A stretch of DNA of 64,000 bases from Epiperipatus broadwayi (taxonomy: Eukaryota > Onychophora > Udeonychophora > Euonychophora > Peripatidae). The stretch lies in contig JAQFVV010006231.1 of assembly GCA_028023455.1 (NCBI GenBank), forward strand, positions 5,842,036 to 5,906,035, given 5' to 3'. Within the stretch, counting starts at the first letter, position 1, and each line of letters starts with the position of its first letter. The notes beneath the pieces are model-generated. The model was not told where the DNA came from, made no database searches, and saw only the letters and a list, made by a program, of their open reading frames with translations. A program made the position numbers and the translations under genes. Below are positions 32,693-43,588 of the stretch, in pieces.

Positions 32693-35600
32693 TATACCGG
32701 ATGCTTTGTTTCTCTTTTTATCATCAAGGGCACCACTAAGCCACTATCGACCCAGAAAATTTAATTTATAATGGTCAAAAAGTTGGTGATGAACTATACT
32801 ATCAGCTAGACTCAGGTAGAGAAAGATCTGTAACATTGTTCAGACAATTAAGGGAGAGGACACAGACACAAATGTCAGTCAAGAATAATTATAAATAATT
32901 TTAAAGTTCATTAAATTAAAAAAAATCATTATTCAAACAAAGTATAAAAGTTTGACCTGTATTCCCAACTTTCTCTGTCAGAGAGTGCAAGTGAATATTA
33001 TGGTGTTAAAATGCTTTGGTAGATCATTTTATTTTGTCACCTAAGCTTAAAGTGAATTATAATTTCTTCCTGCCAGTGATTTATTTAAATAAATTACGCC
33101 TTCCCTTTAATTAGAGATTTTTAAAAAAATCTTGTATGGAAGTTAATGAACAGTGCAGAGCAATCTTTTCTCTAAAACCCGGTAAAACATCAGAACATAA
33201 TAGAGATGTCATATGCCTGCAAACACTCATAAGAAATCAAACAACATGACCCTTCAGGTTAATTCCAAAAAGCAAGGAAAAAATTATGATTTTACATAAT
33301 CTTAAATAGAAGAAAACAAAATCTCTGCAGTTTAAGAACAACAGCACTATATAATCGATAAATCGCTAGCCAAGAGATTTACGGTCTGCAAGAAACGCAA
33401 ACAGATCAATTACAATGAAAAATAAGAAAGAGGTGAGTTAAAAAGAAAACTACTCATATCTGCCAAAGCTTTTTAACATCACTTTATAATAATAAAGAAA
33501 TAAAGTGTGTATAAAATATAAATGCACAATACACTCTCTGACCAAGAAATTTAAAATAGAAAATCTTAAGCTAATTCTCAAGTACATATAATAAAAAATA
33601 TATGTTTATAAAGTAATTAATAATATTTTAAATGATTACAAATAATTTATTATAGATCCACATTTCTTTTTGTATTAATCTGAGACTTAAATAAAGAGAT
33701 TTAACCAAAGAGAGTTAAGCCCTGGTTATGATATAAAAATGTTTGTTTACCTTCAAGGCATAATGTTCTGTCCAGCTAATTTCTTCCATCAGGATGCACA
33801 CACTTTATTTCTATCTAGAGTTCACTACAATGATTTTTGATCTCCAGCCTCCTGGCTGTGGCATATGAAGGCCTTCTTTAAGATCAGTTTCAGACTAAGC
33901 ACAATTTTGAGTTCCAGGGATCGTCTTGAATTTGTTTAGCACTGCATATTTTTAAAAAGGTTCATCAAAGTGTGTTTTTTCTGCATTCTGAATTGACTGC
34001 TATTATTTTTTTACTTCTTTTATTAGCAATTATCCCAGCAATTCTTTCTTAGCACAACAATCAACAATTGTCAGTCAGCAAAAATATAACAATAATCCGC
34101 AATTAGCAAAAATTCAATTTCAGAGATCTGCTTTTAGCAATTAGCAAATATCTAGTAGTTATCACTCAAACAAAAATACACCTGGGTTTCATTTTATGTG
34201 GATTATTTTAATGCAATTTTGAAGTTATGCGATTCATGTTTCTTAATATCTTTTTATGTGGGTTTTTTTATGCGATAAAGAAGTTAATATTTCACTATAT
34301 TTATTAGACATCAAGAAATTTAAATTATTAATAACTTATTTTGACTTGAAATACTTTTTTTTCTTCAAAAATATAAATATTAGCAGCTAACATGAATATG
34401 GCCTGAAGCTGTATTTAGAATCTTAGCTTCTATGTAAATAACCTACTTATACTAATGAGTAAATAATAATAATAGATTTATACTTACGTATAAAAATATC
34501 GCAATAAATATTTAAAAATTTTAAACTTTTAAACGTATTTTGTTAGATATAACAGAAATAAATAATCTTTCAGATTTTAAAAATAAATAATGAAGATTTT
34601 ATTGATTTTGTAAACTGAAAATAATCTTTCTAATGATAATGTATAATCTTTTTGTTTTGATTGTGATCTCATTTTTTTAATATAGAAACAAAATGTGAAC
34701 ATTTAAAATTTATTGCAGTAGTAAACAAAAAGACAAATTTATTATTATCTGATATGTAAAAATCAGTTAATCATAGATTTTATGTTGATGTGTGAGACAA
34801 AGAAAAATTACAGAAAATGCTGAAATCTGAGAGTTTCCTACAATGAAAAACCTCTTAAATTTCAACAATAGTTATATGTCTGGATATTGCGAGCTTTATA
34901 AACAATTAGTAAAATCATCTCAAAGTTTAATCATTGATTACATTGTCAACAGATAACCATTAACACGGCACAAGATTGAAAGTGGCGTTAGTTGTACTTC
35001 CTCTTGTGATGAATCTGATTTTTTACCAGTTCACAAACGAACGCATATTGTCAAATAGCAGTAATGATTAAAATATGTATGAAAAATTGTAAAATTAAAT
35101 ACTGTAGTTAATAAAAAAAGTAAAAAAAGTTTGTCTTGTAATTTTTACTTTTTTTCAAATATTTGAAATTTTTTATTAGTCATACTTTTATTTCCTTATT
35201 TTTTTAATGCGAATTTTAAAGTAATTTTTCCTTGTTGCTTTGCTTTTATGTGATTTCTGAAAATTACAGAGCCTATCCCCATTTTTCAAGATAAGTTAAG
35301 TCTATTTTTGTGTGATTTTTTTAATGCGGGTTTTCTGTGAAACCTATCTACTGCATAAAACGAGACCCAGGTGTACAGAGTTTTTATATGAAATTGTTAT
35401 CTCACGCCTAATCTTGATTGAAAGTTTTAATCAAGGTTAATCTCTTATCTTTCTTTAGATCTTAATTAAAAAGTTTCTAACTAGGGCTCTTTTTATCTTG
35501 TGTTTTTCATCAATTAGAAAATGGGTTTCTGCTTTTTAAGAATAGATTCAAACAAACAAAAGAAAACTTATCTCAATCAAAACTTTTTTTAAATTAAAAT

Positions 35601-35778
35601 GTGTTTACAATTTCCATCTATAATCGAGTATGTGTGTTATACCACATACTCTTTAAAAAAAAAGGATAAAATACAAAATTTTTAAATGCAATTTTCTCTT
35701 TTAAAAATTTCTAAAAATATACATTTTAGTTTTGATTTTCCGATCGTTGGTTTTGAAGCGGATAAAGCATCCATTTCA
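32693..35778 (-). repeat. 3' LTR of the second gypsy element (interrupted)
   Basis: Related to 5178-7388 and 38570-43056. Interrupted by the TA-flanked transposon at 34179-35373. Comparison with the other LTR (near 41570-41585) shows the empty site. Confidence 0.8.
34179..35373. mobile_element. TA-flanked DNA transposon (Tc1/mariner-type MITE) inside an LTR
   Basis: Terminal inverted repeats CACCTGGGTTTCATTTTATG and CACCTGGGTCTCGTTTTATG (reverse complement of the right end), directly flanked by TA on each side (34177-34178 and 35374-35375). The paired LTR at 41570-41585 reads straight through with a single TA, giving an empty site. TA duplication points to the Tc1/mariner superfamily. At 1,195 bp it carries no recognisable transposase, only A+T-rich sequence with repeated TTTATGYG and TTTTAATGCG motifs. 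A second copy lies inverted at 43589-44816. Confidence 0.8.
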
Positions 35779-36149
35779 ACTGCCCCATCATGCCACAAAA
35801 AAAAATAAAAATAAATAAAGGTTAGTAATTACACATTAACGTTTAGAGTAGTATTATTCTCCACACTTCTTTTTTTTTAAAAAAAAAAAATTATTTAAAC
35901 ATTTAAAAAAACCCACAGAAACTCTGCCGAACATTTGCCTGTTTCATTATCATATAATGACTTCTCAAAAAAAAAAAAAAAACATTTTATTTTATTTACT
36001 TAACTTTATCTCCATTATTTTTATAATCGTGTATAATGAACAAAAAAAAAATTTTTTTTTTTAAAGTCCATCTGATTATTCTAAACCCATCTATCCTCTA
36101 TCAGGCAGTTCTTTTTTTCTGAAAGTTTGGTCACTATTGCGGTTCAGCC

Positions 36150-36896
36150 TCTTGAATTTATGGGCTCCTTGGACATATTACCATAATCTATTGACGCTAA
36201 TAATTCAGTCATTTCCTCAATAGATTGACCGTCATTGCTCAACATCATTTGTTTGACTGTAGGTAGCATATTATGATGGATGGTTCATATAATCTGGTCA
36301 TCCAAGAGAGGAAATATAATTAATGATCTCAACTTTGCCATCTGCCTAAAAAAAATTGAGTTGGGTTTCTCCACGGATGATAGGGTATTTTTTCCTGAGA
36401 TACTCTGTAGAGTATCCCATCTTGTCTTGCTTCATTCCAGAACATTCTTAAAATTGTATGTCTATATTCCTCAAAGGTTCGAGGTTTTGTAAAGGTATGC
36501 CACCAACCCGAGGCTGTTTACCAGAGATGGCCACTAGTGACCATAACTTTCTTCCTCTTGCTAGTTCTGTATTTAAAACAAAGAGGCTAAACTTTCAAGG
36601 TGGTTTAATGGGCTTCCCCCACCTCCACTTTGAATGTTTCGATATGGAATTGTTTTTCCAAAAACCAGCTGGTTGGGTCATGCTGTTTTTATTTTCCAAA
36701 TCCCTGTGCTCATTTTCCATAGGACTTCTTCCATACTATTTAATGTCCATCATGGAGTACTCACATTTATTTTCTATCTCTGCTATCCTGTACTCAAGAC
36801 TCCTTGTTAATTCAATAAATATTTGTTATATTTCTGTTTTTAAACTATCTTTACTCTCTTCTTATATTTAGATATACCTGCTCTAACTTCTCCATC
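36150..36896 (-). pseudogene. Gag fragment of the second gypsy element
   Basis: The minus strand around 36397-36450 reads RMFWNEARQDGILYRVSQE, aligning with IRNFWSAERQETVLYQIMQE of the gag at 20564-21772. Further downstream pieces (DDQIIQTII... in shifted frames) also correspond. Stops and frame changes are frequent. Protease and all of pol are missing between here and the 3' LTR; 35779-36150 shows only A-rich and T-rich runs. Confidence 0.6.
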
Positions 36897-37029
36897 CACA
36901 CTATCATCACATGATCACTATCTCTTATACTAGCACATAATTGTTATTAAACAAGGCAAAACTTCCCATACAGTAGTGCCACCCTGTGCCAACCAGAGTA
37001 ATCAATGGTTGCCTGAAGGCTAGTGCCTA

Positions 37030-37095
37030 CTCATCCAATATCCTCAGATTAGTTTCTGGCTTGTGCCTTCATCAGTGAGGAGGCTTGGATCTGAG
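37030..37095 (-). ncRNA. Hammerhead ribozyme motif, family 1 (copy 2, first inverted)
   Basis: Minus strand: CTGATGA (37069-37075), stem II GGC/GCC with a shorter loop, GAAA, then CUAAUC so that the cleavage triplet is AUC and stem III is weakened. Inner stem I is UCCUCA/UGAGGA, fully Watson-Crick, where other copies have a G-U pair (UGGGGA). Confidence 0.65.
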
Positions 37096-37141
37096 AGCAG
37101 ATGCCAGAAGGCTTGTGCATAAAATCCCTATCTAGTGCCTA

Positions 37142-37207
37142 CTCATCCAATATCCCCAGACTAGTTTCTGGCTTGTGGCCTTCGTCAGTGAGGAGCCTTG
37201 GATCAGA
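37142..37207 (-). ncRNA. Hammerhead ribozyme motif, family 1 (copy 2, second inverted)
   Basis: Minus strand, with CTGACGA (37182-37188; the seventh core position may vary in hammerheads), stem II GGC/GCC with loop CACAA, GAAAC, UAGUC. Stem I pairs fully as in 29174-29240. Confidence 0.7.
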
Positions 37208-37271
37208 GCATCCAAGGCTCCTCACTGACGAAGGCCACAAGCCAGAAACTAGTCTGGGGATATTGGATGAG
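37208..37271 (+). ncRNA. Hammerhead ribozyme motif, family 1 (copy 2, direct)
   Basis: Plus strand: CTGACGA at 37225-37231, GAAA at 37245-37248, triplet GTC, stem I AUCCAA-GGC-UCCUCA with UGGGGA-UA-UUGGAU. It lacks part of the outermost CUC/GAG pairing. A further direct copy at about 37633-37700 has lost the CTGANGA core (reads CACTAGAAGCCC) and is only a remnant. Confidence 0.7.
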
Positions 37272-37795
37272 TAGGCACTAGATAGGTATTTTATGCACAA
37301 GCCTTCTGGCATCCATTGATTACTCTGGTTGGCACAGGGTGGCACTACTGTGTGGAGAGAGTTTTGCCTTGTTTAATAACAATTATGTGCTAGTATAAGA
37401 GATAGTGATCATCCTGCCTAATAGGATAGTGGTGGCTATAGTTGTTAAAGAGCCAAAGACATCAAAATGTATGGGTGCTGAACTGAATTCAGACCAATAT
37501 GACTATATAAGCTATTGAACTTAGATTGAAAATATTATTGTTTTCAATTTCATTCTCATAGTTTTGTAGTTAAGTGGAGATAAAAGGTGTCTGCTGGAGG
37601 ATTGCATTAGATCTTAAGATCTAGGTGCAGTGCTCTCAGATCCAAGGCTAGGCACTAGAAGCCCACAAGCCAGAAACTAGTCTGAGGATATTGGATGAGT
37701 AGGCACTAGATAGGGATTTTATGCACAAGCCTTCTGGCATCCATTGATTACTCCGGTTAGCACAGAGTGGTACTACTGTATGGAGAGAATCTTTT

Positions 37796-38240
37796 TTATT
37801 TCCTTATAGTTCCCCCTTTCTTTAATATACCTAACTCCTCTTGTGTTATTTTATCTATGTTTATCCCATTCTGACATATTTTTTACCTACACTACCTTTA
37901 TCTCCATGTTATCTGTCCTAACGCTATTTTGTTTTAACTCATCTCTCACTTCTTTCACATCTTTTATCATCTTAACTCCCTGAGTTTCTTTAGTTTGATT
38001 TTTTTCTATGGTCATCTGATTTTTTTCTCAATTCTTTCCATTATTTCTTGCCTCATTTTCTTTCATAAACTCTTCTCACATTTCTCTAATTTCAGCTTTC
38101 ATCATATTCTTCATCATCAACTGTATCTCAGTTACTTTTTGACTACATGTAGATTTTTGAAAGAAATAGGGCTTTCTTCCAACAGTACTCACCTATCAAT
38201 TTCTACATGGTTCCATTTTTGAAAACCAAGATCAAAACAC
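37796..38240 (-). pseudogene. Gag N-terminal fragment of the second gypsy element
   Basis: Minus strand, rich in Glu, Lys, Met and Asn with coiled-coil character (for example KAEIREM, EEFMKENEARNNG, KDVKEVRDELKQN). This matches in position and composition the N-terminal Gag piece at 21470-21772. Interrupted by stops. Its downstream continuation is separated by the ribozyme repeat at 36907-37788. Confidence 0.5.
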
Positions 38241-39461
38241 AATATTTTTATATTTCTCACTTTTTATTTTCTGTTTTAAAATTTTTTTCACTTTGATAAA
38301 AAAAATGTGTACTAATATCACTCTTCCTAAGTTCAAAATCAAAAGGAAAATGTTATTTGACTAGTTACTTGATTATTCATTTTAAAAAGACTAACCTCCT
38401 ATTCCAAACTGCTCCAACAATACTCACCAATTAGCATAACTGCTACCTAATACTGAATTTTGCCTCCCTACCTCTGAAATATTCCTCAACTCACAACAAA
38501 ATCTCACATGGGTTTTACATTTCAAAGTTTCGAAGTCCCACATTGGTAGCGCTAAAATTTACTTCCTGTTGTACCAAATGCTTCATTCCTCTTTTTATCA
38601 CCAATGGTACCACTCAATCTAGAAAATTTAATTTACAGTGGTCAAAAAGTTGATGATAAACAGTGCTACCAGCTAGACTTGGAGAGAAAGATCTTTAACA
38701 TTGTTCAGACAATTGAGGGACAGGACACAGACACAAATGTTAGTCAAAAATAATTATAACTAATTTTAAAGTTTATTAAATTCAAAAAAAAAAAACATAG
38801 TCAAACAAAGTATAAAAGTTTGACCTGGATTTCCAACTTTCTCTGTCAGAGAGTGCAAGGAATATTATAGAGTTAAACACTTTGGCAGATAATTTTATTT
38901 TCTCACCTAAGCTTAAAAGGAATTATAATTCCTTCCTGCCAGTGATTTATCTAAACAAATTTCATTTTCCTTTAATTAGAAATTTAAAAAAAAGATCTTG
39001 TATGGAAGTCAAGCAAACAGCACTGAGTGATCTTACTCTAAAACCCAGTAAAACATTGGGATATAATAGAGATGTTATATGCCTGAAAACACTCACAAGA
39101 AATCGAACAATGTGTCCCTTAAGTTTGATTCCAACAAGAAAAGATCACAATTTTATGTAATCATAAATAGAAGAAAGCAAAATATCTGCAGTTTAAAAAA
39201 CAACAATTATATAATCAATAAATTGCTAGCCAAAAGATTTATGGTCTGCAAGAAATGCAAATACAGCTTAATTACAACAAAAAATAAGGAACAGGTGAGT
39301 TAAAAAGAAGACTACTAATATCTGCCAAAGCTTTTAACATCAATTCATAATAATAAAGAAATAAACTGTGTATAAAATATAAATGCACAATACACTCTCC
39401 AACCAAGAAATTTAAAATAGAACACCTTAAGCTAATTCTCAAATAAATATAATAAAAAAAA

Positions 39462-40968
39462 GGTAATCATCTTAAATCTGGACACGGCCCCTTGATGGCG
39501 TTGTTAATGTGTCAAAACATATAAAAATGCTGTTTCTGCAGACAGCCTTATGGCTAATACAACATTTATATTGTATTTACCCATTGCAGGCTGCTTTACA
39601 TGACATTGCACAAAAATATTACGGCCTGTTTTGTGCTTCGAAACTATTTATGAATATTTATTCTGTTCATAGCTGATTACCGTATTGCTTGAGGGTGTTT
39701 CAATTGCAAGTCGATACTACTTTTCAAATCTCCATAATTGTCATATGGTCCCCATCCCTAAAAACATGTTAATATGTAAAAAATTAGCAAAGGGTATGTT
39801 CGAACACGCTTCGACAAAGCTCATGCACTAAGTCATGTTTCAACATAGAAAATATACGAGACCAATAAAATATCTGAGAAGAATGTGCAATTTTTAAACT
39901 TTTCAGAATTGCCGAGTACAGAAAGTGAGACTGTGTCCTTTTTTCAGGCACATAATGTCCTCCCAAATATCAGACTGATTAATAAGCAATAAAATAATAA
40001 ATAAGAATAAGTTCAAAAAATCCCAAATTTGTGTATTTTTTTTTATTTCATTAGAAATTGGCAAGTATTTGGATTATCTTTTTTCAGCGAGGCTAAAATA
40101 AATTACTATTTTTGTTTACTTTTTTTTAAATAATAACACTTTATTGTAGAAGCCAAAAAAAAAGGTATTTCAAACTAAATATAAATCAAAGTAAAAAGTG
40201 AGAAAAAGTTGTTGAAAAAAAAAATATTGTCTTTTTGTTACAATTATTTATCCGAGGATGGGAGTGGGGGTTTCAAAACAATTTTTTACCCCCCCAAAAC
40301 ACAAAAGTTACTTCTGATTTAATAAGAAAAACAATTTGGTCAGCCAAAAAAAAAAAAAAGGTGGAAAAAATTCGAAACAATTTCCAAATAATTGAATTAT
40401 ATTTTTTTAGCAGGGTTAAAACAAGTGGGGTTAAAATAAATTACTATTTTTGTTTACTTTTTGTTAATAATAATAAAGTATGACCCCCCCCCCCGAGCTA
40501 TTTATTATAGAAGCTAAAAAAAAGGTAATTCAAACAAAATATAAATAAAAGTAAAAAGTGAGAAAAAGTTGTTGAAAAAAAAAATTATTGACTTTTTGTT
40601 ACAATTATTTATCCAAGGGTGGTGGTTTTAAAGTCAAAACAAGGCCCAAATAATTGTATTAAATTTTTTCAGCGGGGTTAAAACAAGTTTTTTCCTTGTG
40701 AAACAGTCAAAAGTTTTAAAATCAGAAAAATAAACAAAGTTAAATTACCAAAATTTGTTGAATAAAGAAAAATGTCAGGTTAAAAAAAACAATGAAAATG
40801 AATATAAAAATTTGTTTAATAAAAAAGAAATCATGTTATAAATGAAATAAAAATTTGTTTAATCAAAAAAAATGTTATATAAAAAAAAGTTGCGGCCCGT
40901 TACATTTGATTGATTTTGTATAGCATAAATGCCATCAAGCAGCCATGCCTGGATTTCAGATGATTACC
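39462..40968. mobile_element. DNA transposon with 8-bp target duplication, element T1
   Basis: Begins GGTAATCATCTTAAATC and ends with the inverted counterpart GATTTCAGATGATTACC. The inverted repeats continue for about 39 bp through TTGATGGC. Each side is flanked by exactly eight A bases (39454-39461 and 40969-40976), as an 8-bp duplication would give. The sister LTR reads continuously across the site. The interior has no transposase, only A-runs and an internal near-tandem duplication (about 40078-40690, period about 320 bp). It is non-autonomous. The superfamily is unassigned: 8-bp duplications occur in hAT, P and Merlin groups among others. Confidence 0.75.
40078..40690. repeat. Internal tandem duplication of T1 (about 320-bp period)
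   Basis: Two imperfect copies share AATTACTATTTTTGTTTAC, GTAAAAAGTGAGAAAAAG and TTACAATTATTTATCC in the same order. The second has an extra C-run (40485-40495). Confidence 0.65.
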
Positions 40969-41598
40969 AAAAAAAATATAAAGTAATTAATAATATTTTT
41001 AATGATTACAAATAATTTATTATAGATCCACATTTCTTTTTGTATTAATCTCAGACTTGAGCAAAAAGATTTAACCAAAGAGAGTTAAGGCGTGGTTATG
41101 ATATAAAAATGTTCATTTACCTTCAAGGTGTAATGTTCTCACTGGCTGATTTCTTCCAGCAGAGTACACACTGTTTATCTTTATCTATAGTTCACTATGA
41201 TGACTTTTGGTCTCCAGCCTCCTGGCTGTGGCATACGAAGGCAATCTTTAAGAGTAGTTTTAAACTAGGCAATTAGGACATGTTCTTGAAGGCGTAATTT
41301 TGAGCTCCATGGTTCATCTTTGGATTGGTTTAGCACTACATATTTTTAAGAAGGTTCCTCAAGGTGTATTTTTTTTGCATTCTGAATTGACAGTGCTCTT
41401 TTTTTGCCCACTTTTATTAGCAATAGTACAGCAATTTTTTCTTAGAACAGCAGTCAGCAATTGTCAATAAGCACAAATATAATATATGAGTCATCCGCAA
41501 TTAGCAAAAATCCAATTTTGGCGACCCACCTTTAGCAATTAGCAAATATCTAATAATTATCACTCAAACCAAAATACAGAGCTTTTATATGAAATTAT

Positions 41599-42697
41599 GA
41601 TTGTAGTTTTATGAACAAAGACGCCGCTCGATGGCACAGTTTATGTGCTAAAACACATAAAAATGCCATTTCCGCAGCTGACATATTCAAACCTGCATTT
41701 ACTATAATACAACTTTTTTGTTGTGTTACAGATTGCAGGCCGCTTTGTCATGTCACAGTACAGCATGTATGTGAATCTGCATTGAACTATAACACAACAT
41801 TCGTGTTGTGTTACAGAATACAGGCTGCTTCATCGCATCGCAGCAAATACATTTTGCGCAATTCGTACAGTTTATACAATTTTTATGGCCTGGTGAGAGG
41901 GTGTGTGTATTTGAATTTTATGGAAATGTGTTTTTTTATTGATTTTTTTTTTTTTAAAGTATTGCAATATTCAGATTTTCTTAAGTAATAATTATCTGAC
42001 TCTTTACACCATTCTGTATTGAAGTTTTAAGTGGCAAAATCTTGCCCAGATAGATGTGTAAAGGCAGTTGGAATTAGGTAATGCATCAAGTAACGTACTG
42101 TTCATAACATTCAACGAGACTAACAATATGGTGCAGGAAATCGCACATGTTTGATTCTCTGATTTACCAACAACAGAACCCTAACCCTAACAACTTTTAC
42201 TTTTTGTTGCCATCGTATTTAAAGTAAAAAATAGCGGTAACACAAAAATATCCAGTAATAAAATTGCAATTAACTTTTTTTAAATACCCTAAAAAGCATA
42301 TCAAAAAAAAAGTTTAAAGCCATTTTAATATCTATTTCTCTGTAAAAATTAAAATGTAAAACCAAGAACTAAGAACTTTTACTTTTTGTTCCGATTATGA
42401 ATTTTTAAACAACAACAACAACAAAAAAAGGCGTAACTCAAAAAAAAAAAAAAAAACCCAAATTAAATTGAAATTTGTTTATTTTATTTTATATTTATTG
42501 TTGTCATTTAATTTCTTTATGTTAATAAAAAAAAAGTTTAAAAAACACGATTTTGGTATTTGTTTTTTTTATTTTTTCCGCATAACAAAAAACACGGAAA
42601 AATGATTAAAATCAACGGCCTGGGAATGTTCATATTTTATAGTTTTGGCGTGATAACAGTGCCATCGAGCGATGTCTTTGTCCATAAAACTATAACC
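41599..42697. mobile_element. DNA transposon with exact 8-bp target duplication, element T2
   Basis: Flanked by GAAATTAT at 41591-41598 and 42698-42705, identical on both sides. The corresponding position in the sister LTR (about 35395) has a single copy. Terminal inverted repeats of about 40 bp read GATTGTAGTTTTATGAACAA at one end and GGTTATAGTTTTATGGACAA at the other, continuing to CGCTCGATGGCAC. The subterminal region matches T1 (AAAACAYATAAAAATGC, a GCAGGCYGCTT block), so T1 and T2 are relatives. Small perfect hairpins occur, for example TAACACAACA/TGTTGTGTTA at 41790-41813. No transposase; the 125-codon open frame at 41611-41988 spans the terminal repeat and is not credible. Confidence 0.8.
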
Positions 42698-43588
42698 GAA
42701 ATTATTATCTCCTGCCTAATCTTGATTGAAAGTTTTAATCATGATTAATTTCTCATCTTTAGATCTTAATTAAAAAGTTTTTAACCAGAGGTCTCTTTAT
42801 CTTATGTTATTCCTCAATTAGAAAATGAGTTTCTGCTATTTAAAATAGATTCAAACAAGCTTTTTAAAATAGATTCAAACAAGCAAACAAAAGAAAACTT
42901 ATCTCAATCAAAACTGTTTTTAAATTAAAATGTTTTTAGAATTTCCATCTATAATTGAGTATGTGTGTTATAGCACGTACTTTTAAAAAAAAGATATAGT
43001 ACAAAAGTTTTGATTTTCCGATGGTTGCTTTTGAAACAGATAAAGCATCCAGTTCAATATATATATTTGTAGTTATATCTGACAGATTTATATATTTTAC
43101 CATTTATATTATGTAATTTATTTTTATTATGTATACTTTTTTTCTATCTATATTTAATATATAAATATAATTATATACACACCTTTTCACTTCTTTTTCT
43201 TTTTAAATTATAGCTCCATGATAATAAATATATAAAATCAACAAAAATTATAGTTTGGAATAAAACAAGTTTTAAAAAGAAAAAGGAGGAATGTTGATTT
43301 TATATATTTACTATATTTAATATTGTTACTTTAAAATTTTTTTTAATAATTATTATACTTAATAAATATCTGTAGAATATTTTTATTTTTATATACATAA
43401 TATTTTTATTATATCACAGAACCTTCTCATTCAAGTACATTATTCAGAATTATTTTTGTAAGCAGACTCATAACAAATCATTTTAATAAACTTGAAAATA
43501 CAATTTTACTTTTCATTTAACAATGCCCATTCATTCAATTTGATAAAAAGGAGAATTTCTCTTTCATATGACCTCCAAATTGTATATA

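Larger units (their letters stand above)
37099..37314. repeat. Perfect hairpin of ribozyme-repeat sequence (arms about 104 bp)
   Basis: 37099-37202 and 37209-37314 are reverse complements around a short loop (CAGAGCA), apart from a single difference near 37130/37287. It is formed by two head-to-head copies of the family-1 hammerhead region. Confidence 0.85.
36907..37788 (+). mobile_element. Retrozyme-like repeat with hammerhead ribozymes, copy 2
   Basis: Same family as 28485-29340, inserted in gag of the second gypsy element. It starts with an inverted portion (36907-37207) holding two minus-strand hammerhead motifs, turns through a perfect hairpin, and continues as direct units. The CATTGATTACTC landmark recurs at 37314 and 37742, a 428-bp period. 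There is no coding sequence. Gag N-terminal sequence resumes to its right (37796 onward), so this is a clean insertion. Confidence 0.8.
32693..43056 (-). mobile_element. Second long-LTR Ty3/gypsy element, pol deleted, with nested insertions
   Basis: Two related LTRs, 32693-35778 and 38570-43056, flank a short internal region (35779-38569) that retains only gag fragments on the minus strand. Once nested insertions are subtracted, each LTR is about 1.9 kb. LTR ends are TATACCGG/TGTACC at the left and GCATCCATTTCA/GCATCCAGTTCA at the right. The outer flanks ATGT (32689-32692) and ATAT (43057-43060) could be a mutated 4-bp target duplication. A polypurine-like GATGGGGCAG precedes the 3' LTR. A degenerate primer site (AGCGCTACCAATGTGGGAC, minus strand) lies about 15 bases inside the 5' LTR. 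It belongs to the same broad family as 14934-25243, judged by gag. Confidence 0.8.
38570..43056 (-). repeat. 5' LTR of the second gypsy element (with two insertions)
   Basis: Closely related to 32693-35778 outside the insertions, including the CCTCCTGGCTGTGGCATA block at 41217-41234. Interrupted by DNA transposons at 39462-40968 and 41599-42697. An open frame of 92 codons at 38882-39160 is not considered a gene. Confidence 0.8.

Noticed and set aside
36280-36871. Two + strand open frames (70 and 137 codons)
   Set aside because: They are antisense shadows of the minus-strand gag remnant.
41611-41988. 125-codon open frame
   Set aside because: Starts inside the terminal inverted repeat of T2 and crosses hairpins. 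No protein resemblance.
42177-42191. Telomere-like AACCCTAACCCTAAC
   Set aside because: Only two repeats, inside DNA transposon T2. No array, so no evidence of an interstitial telomere.
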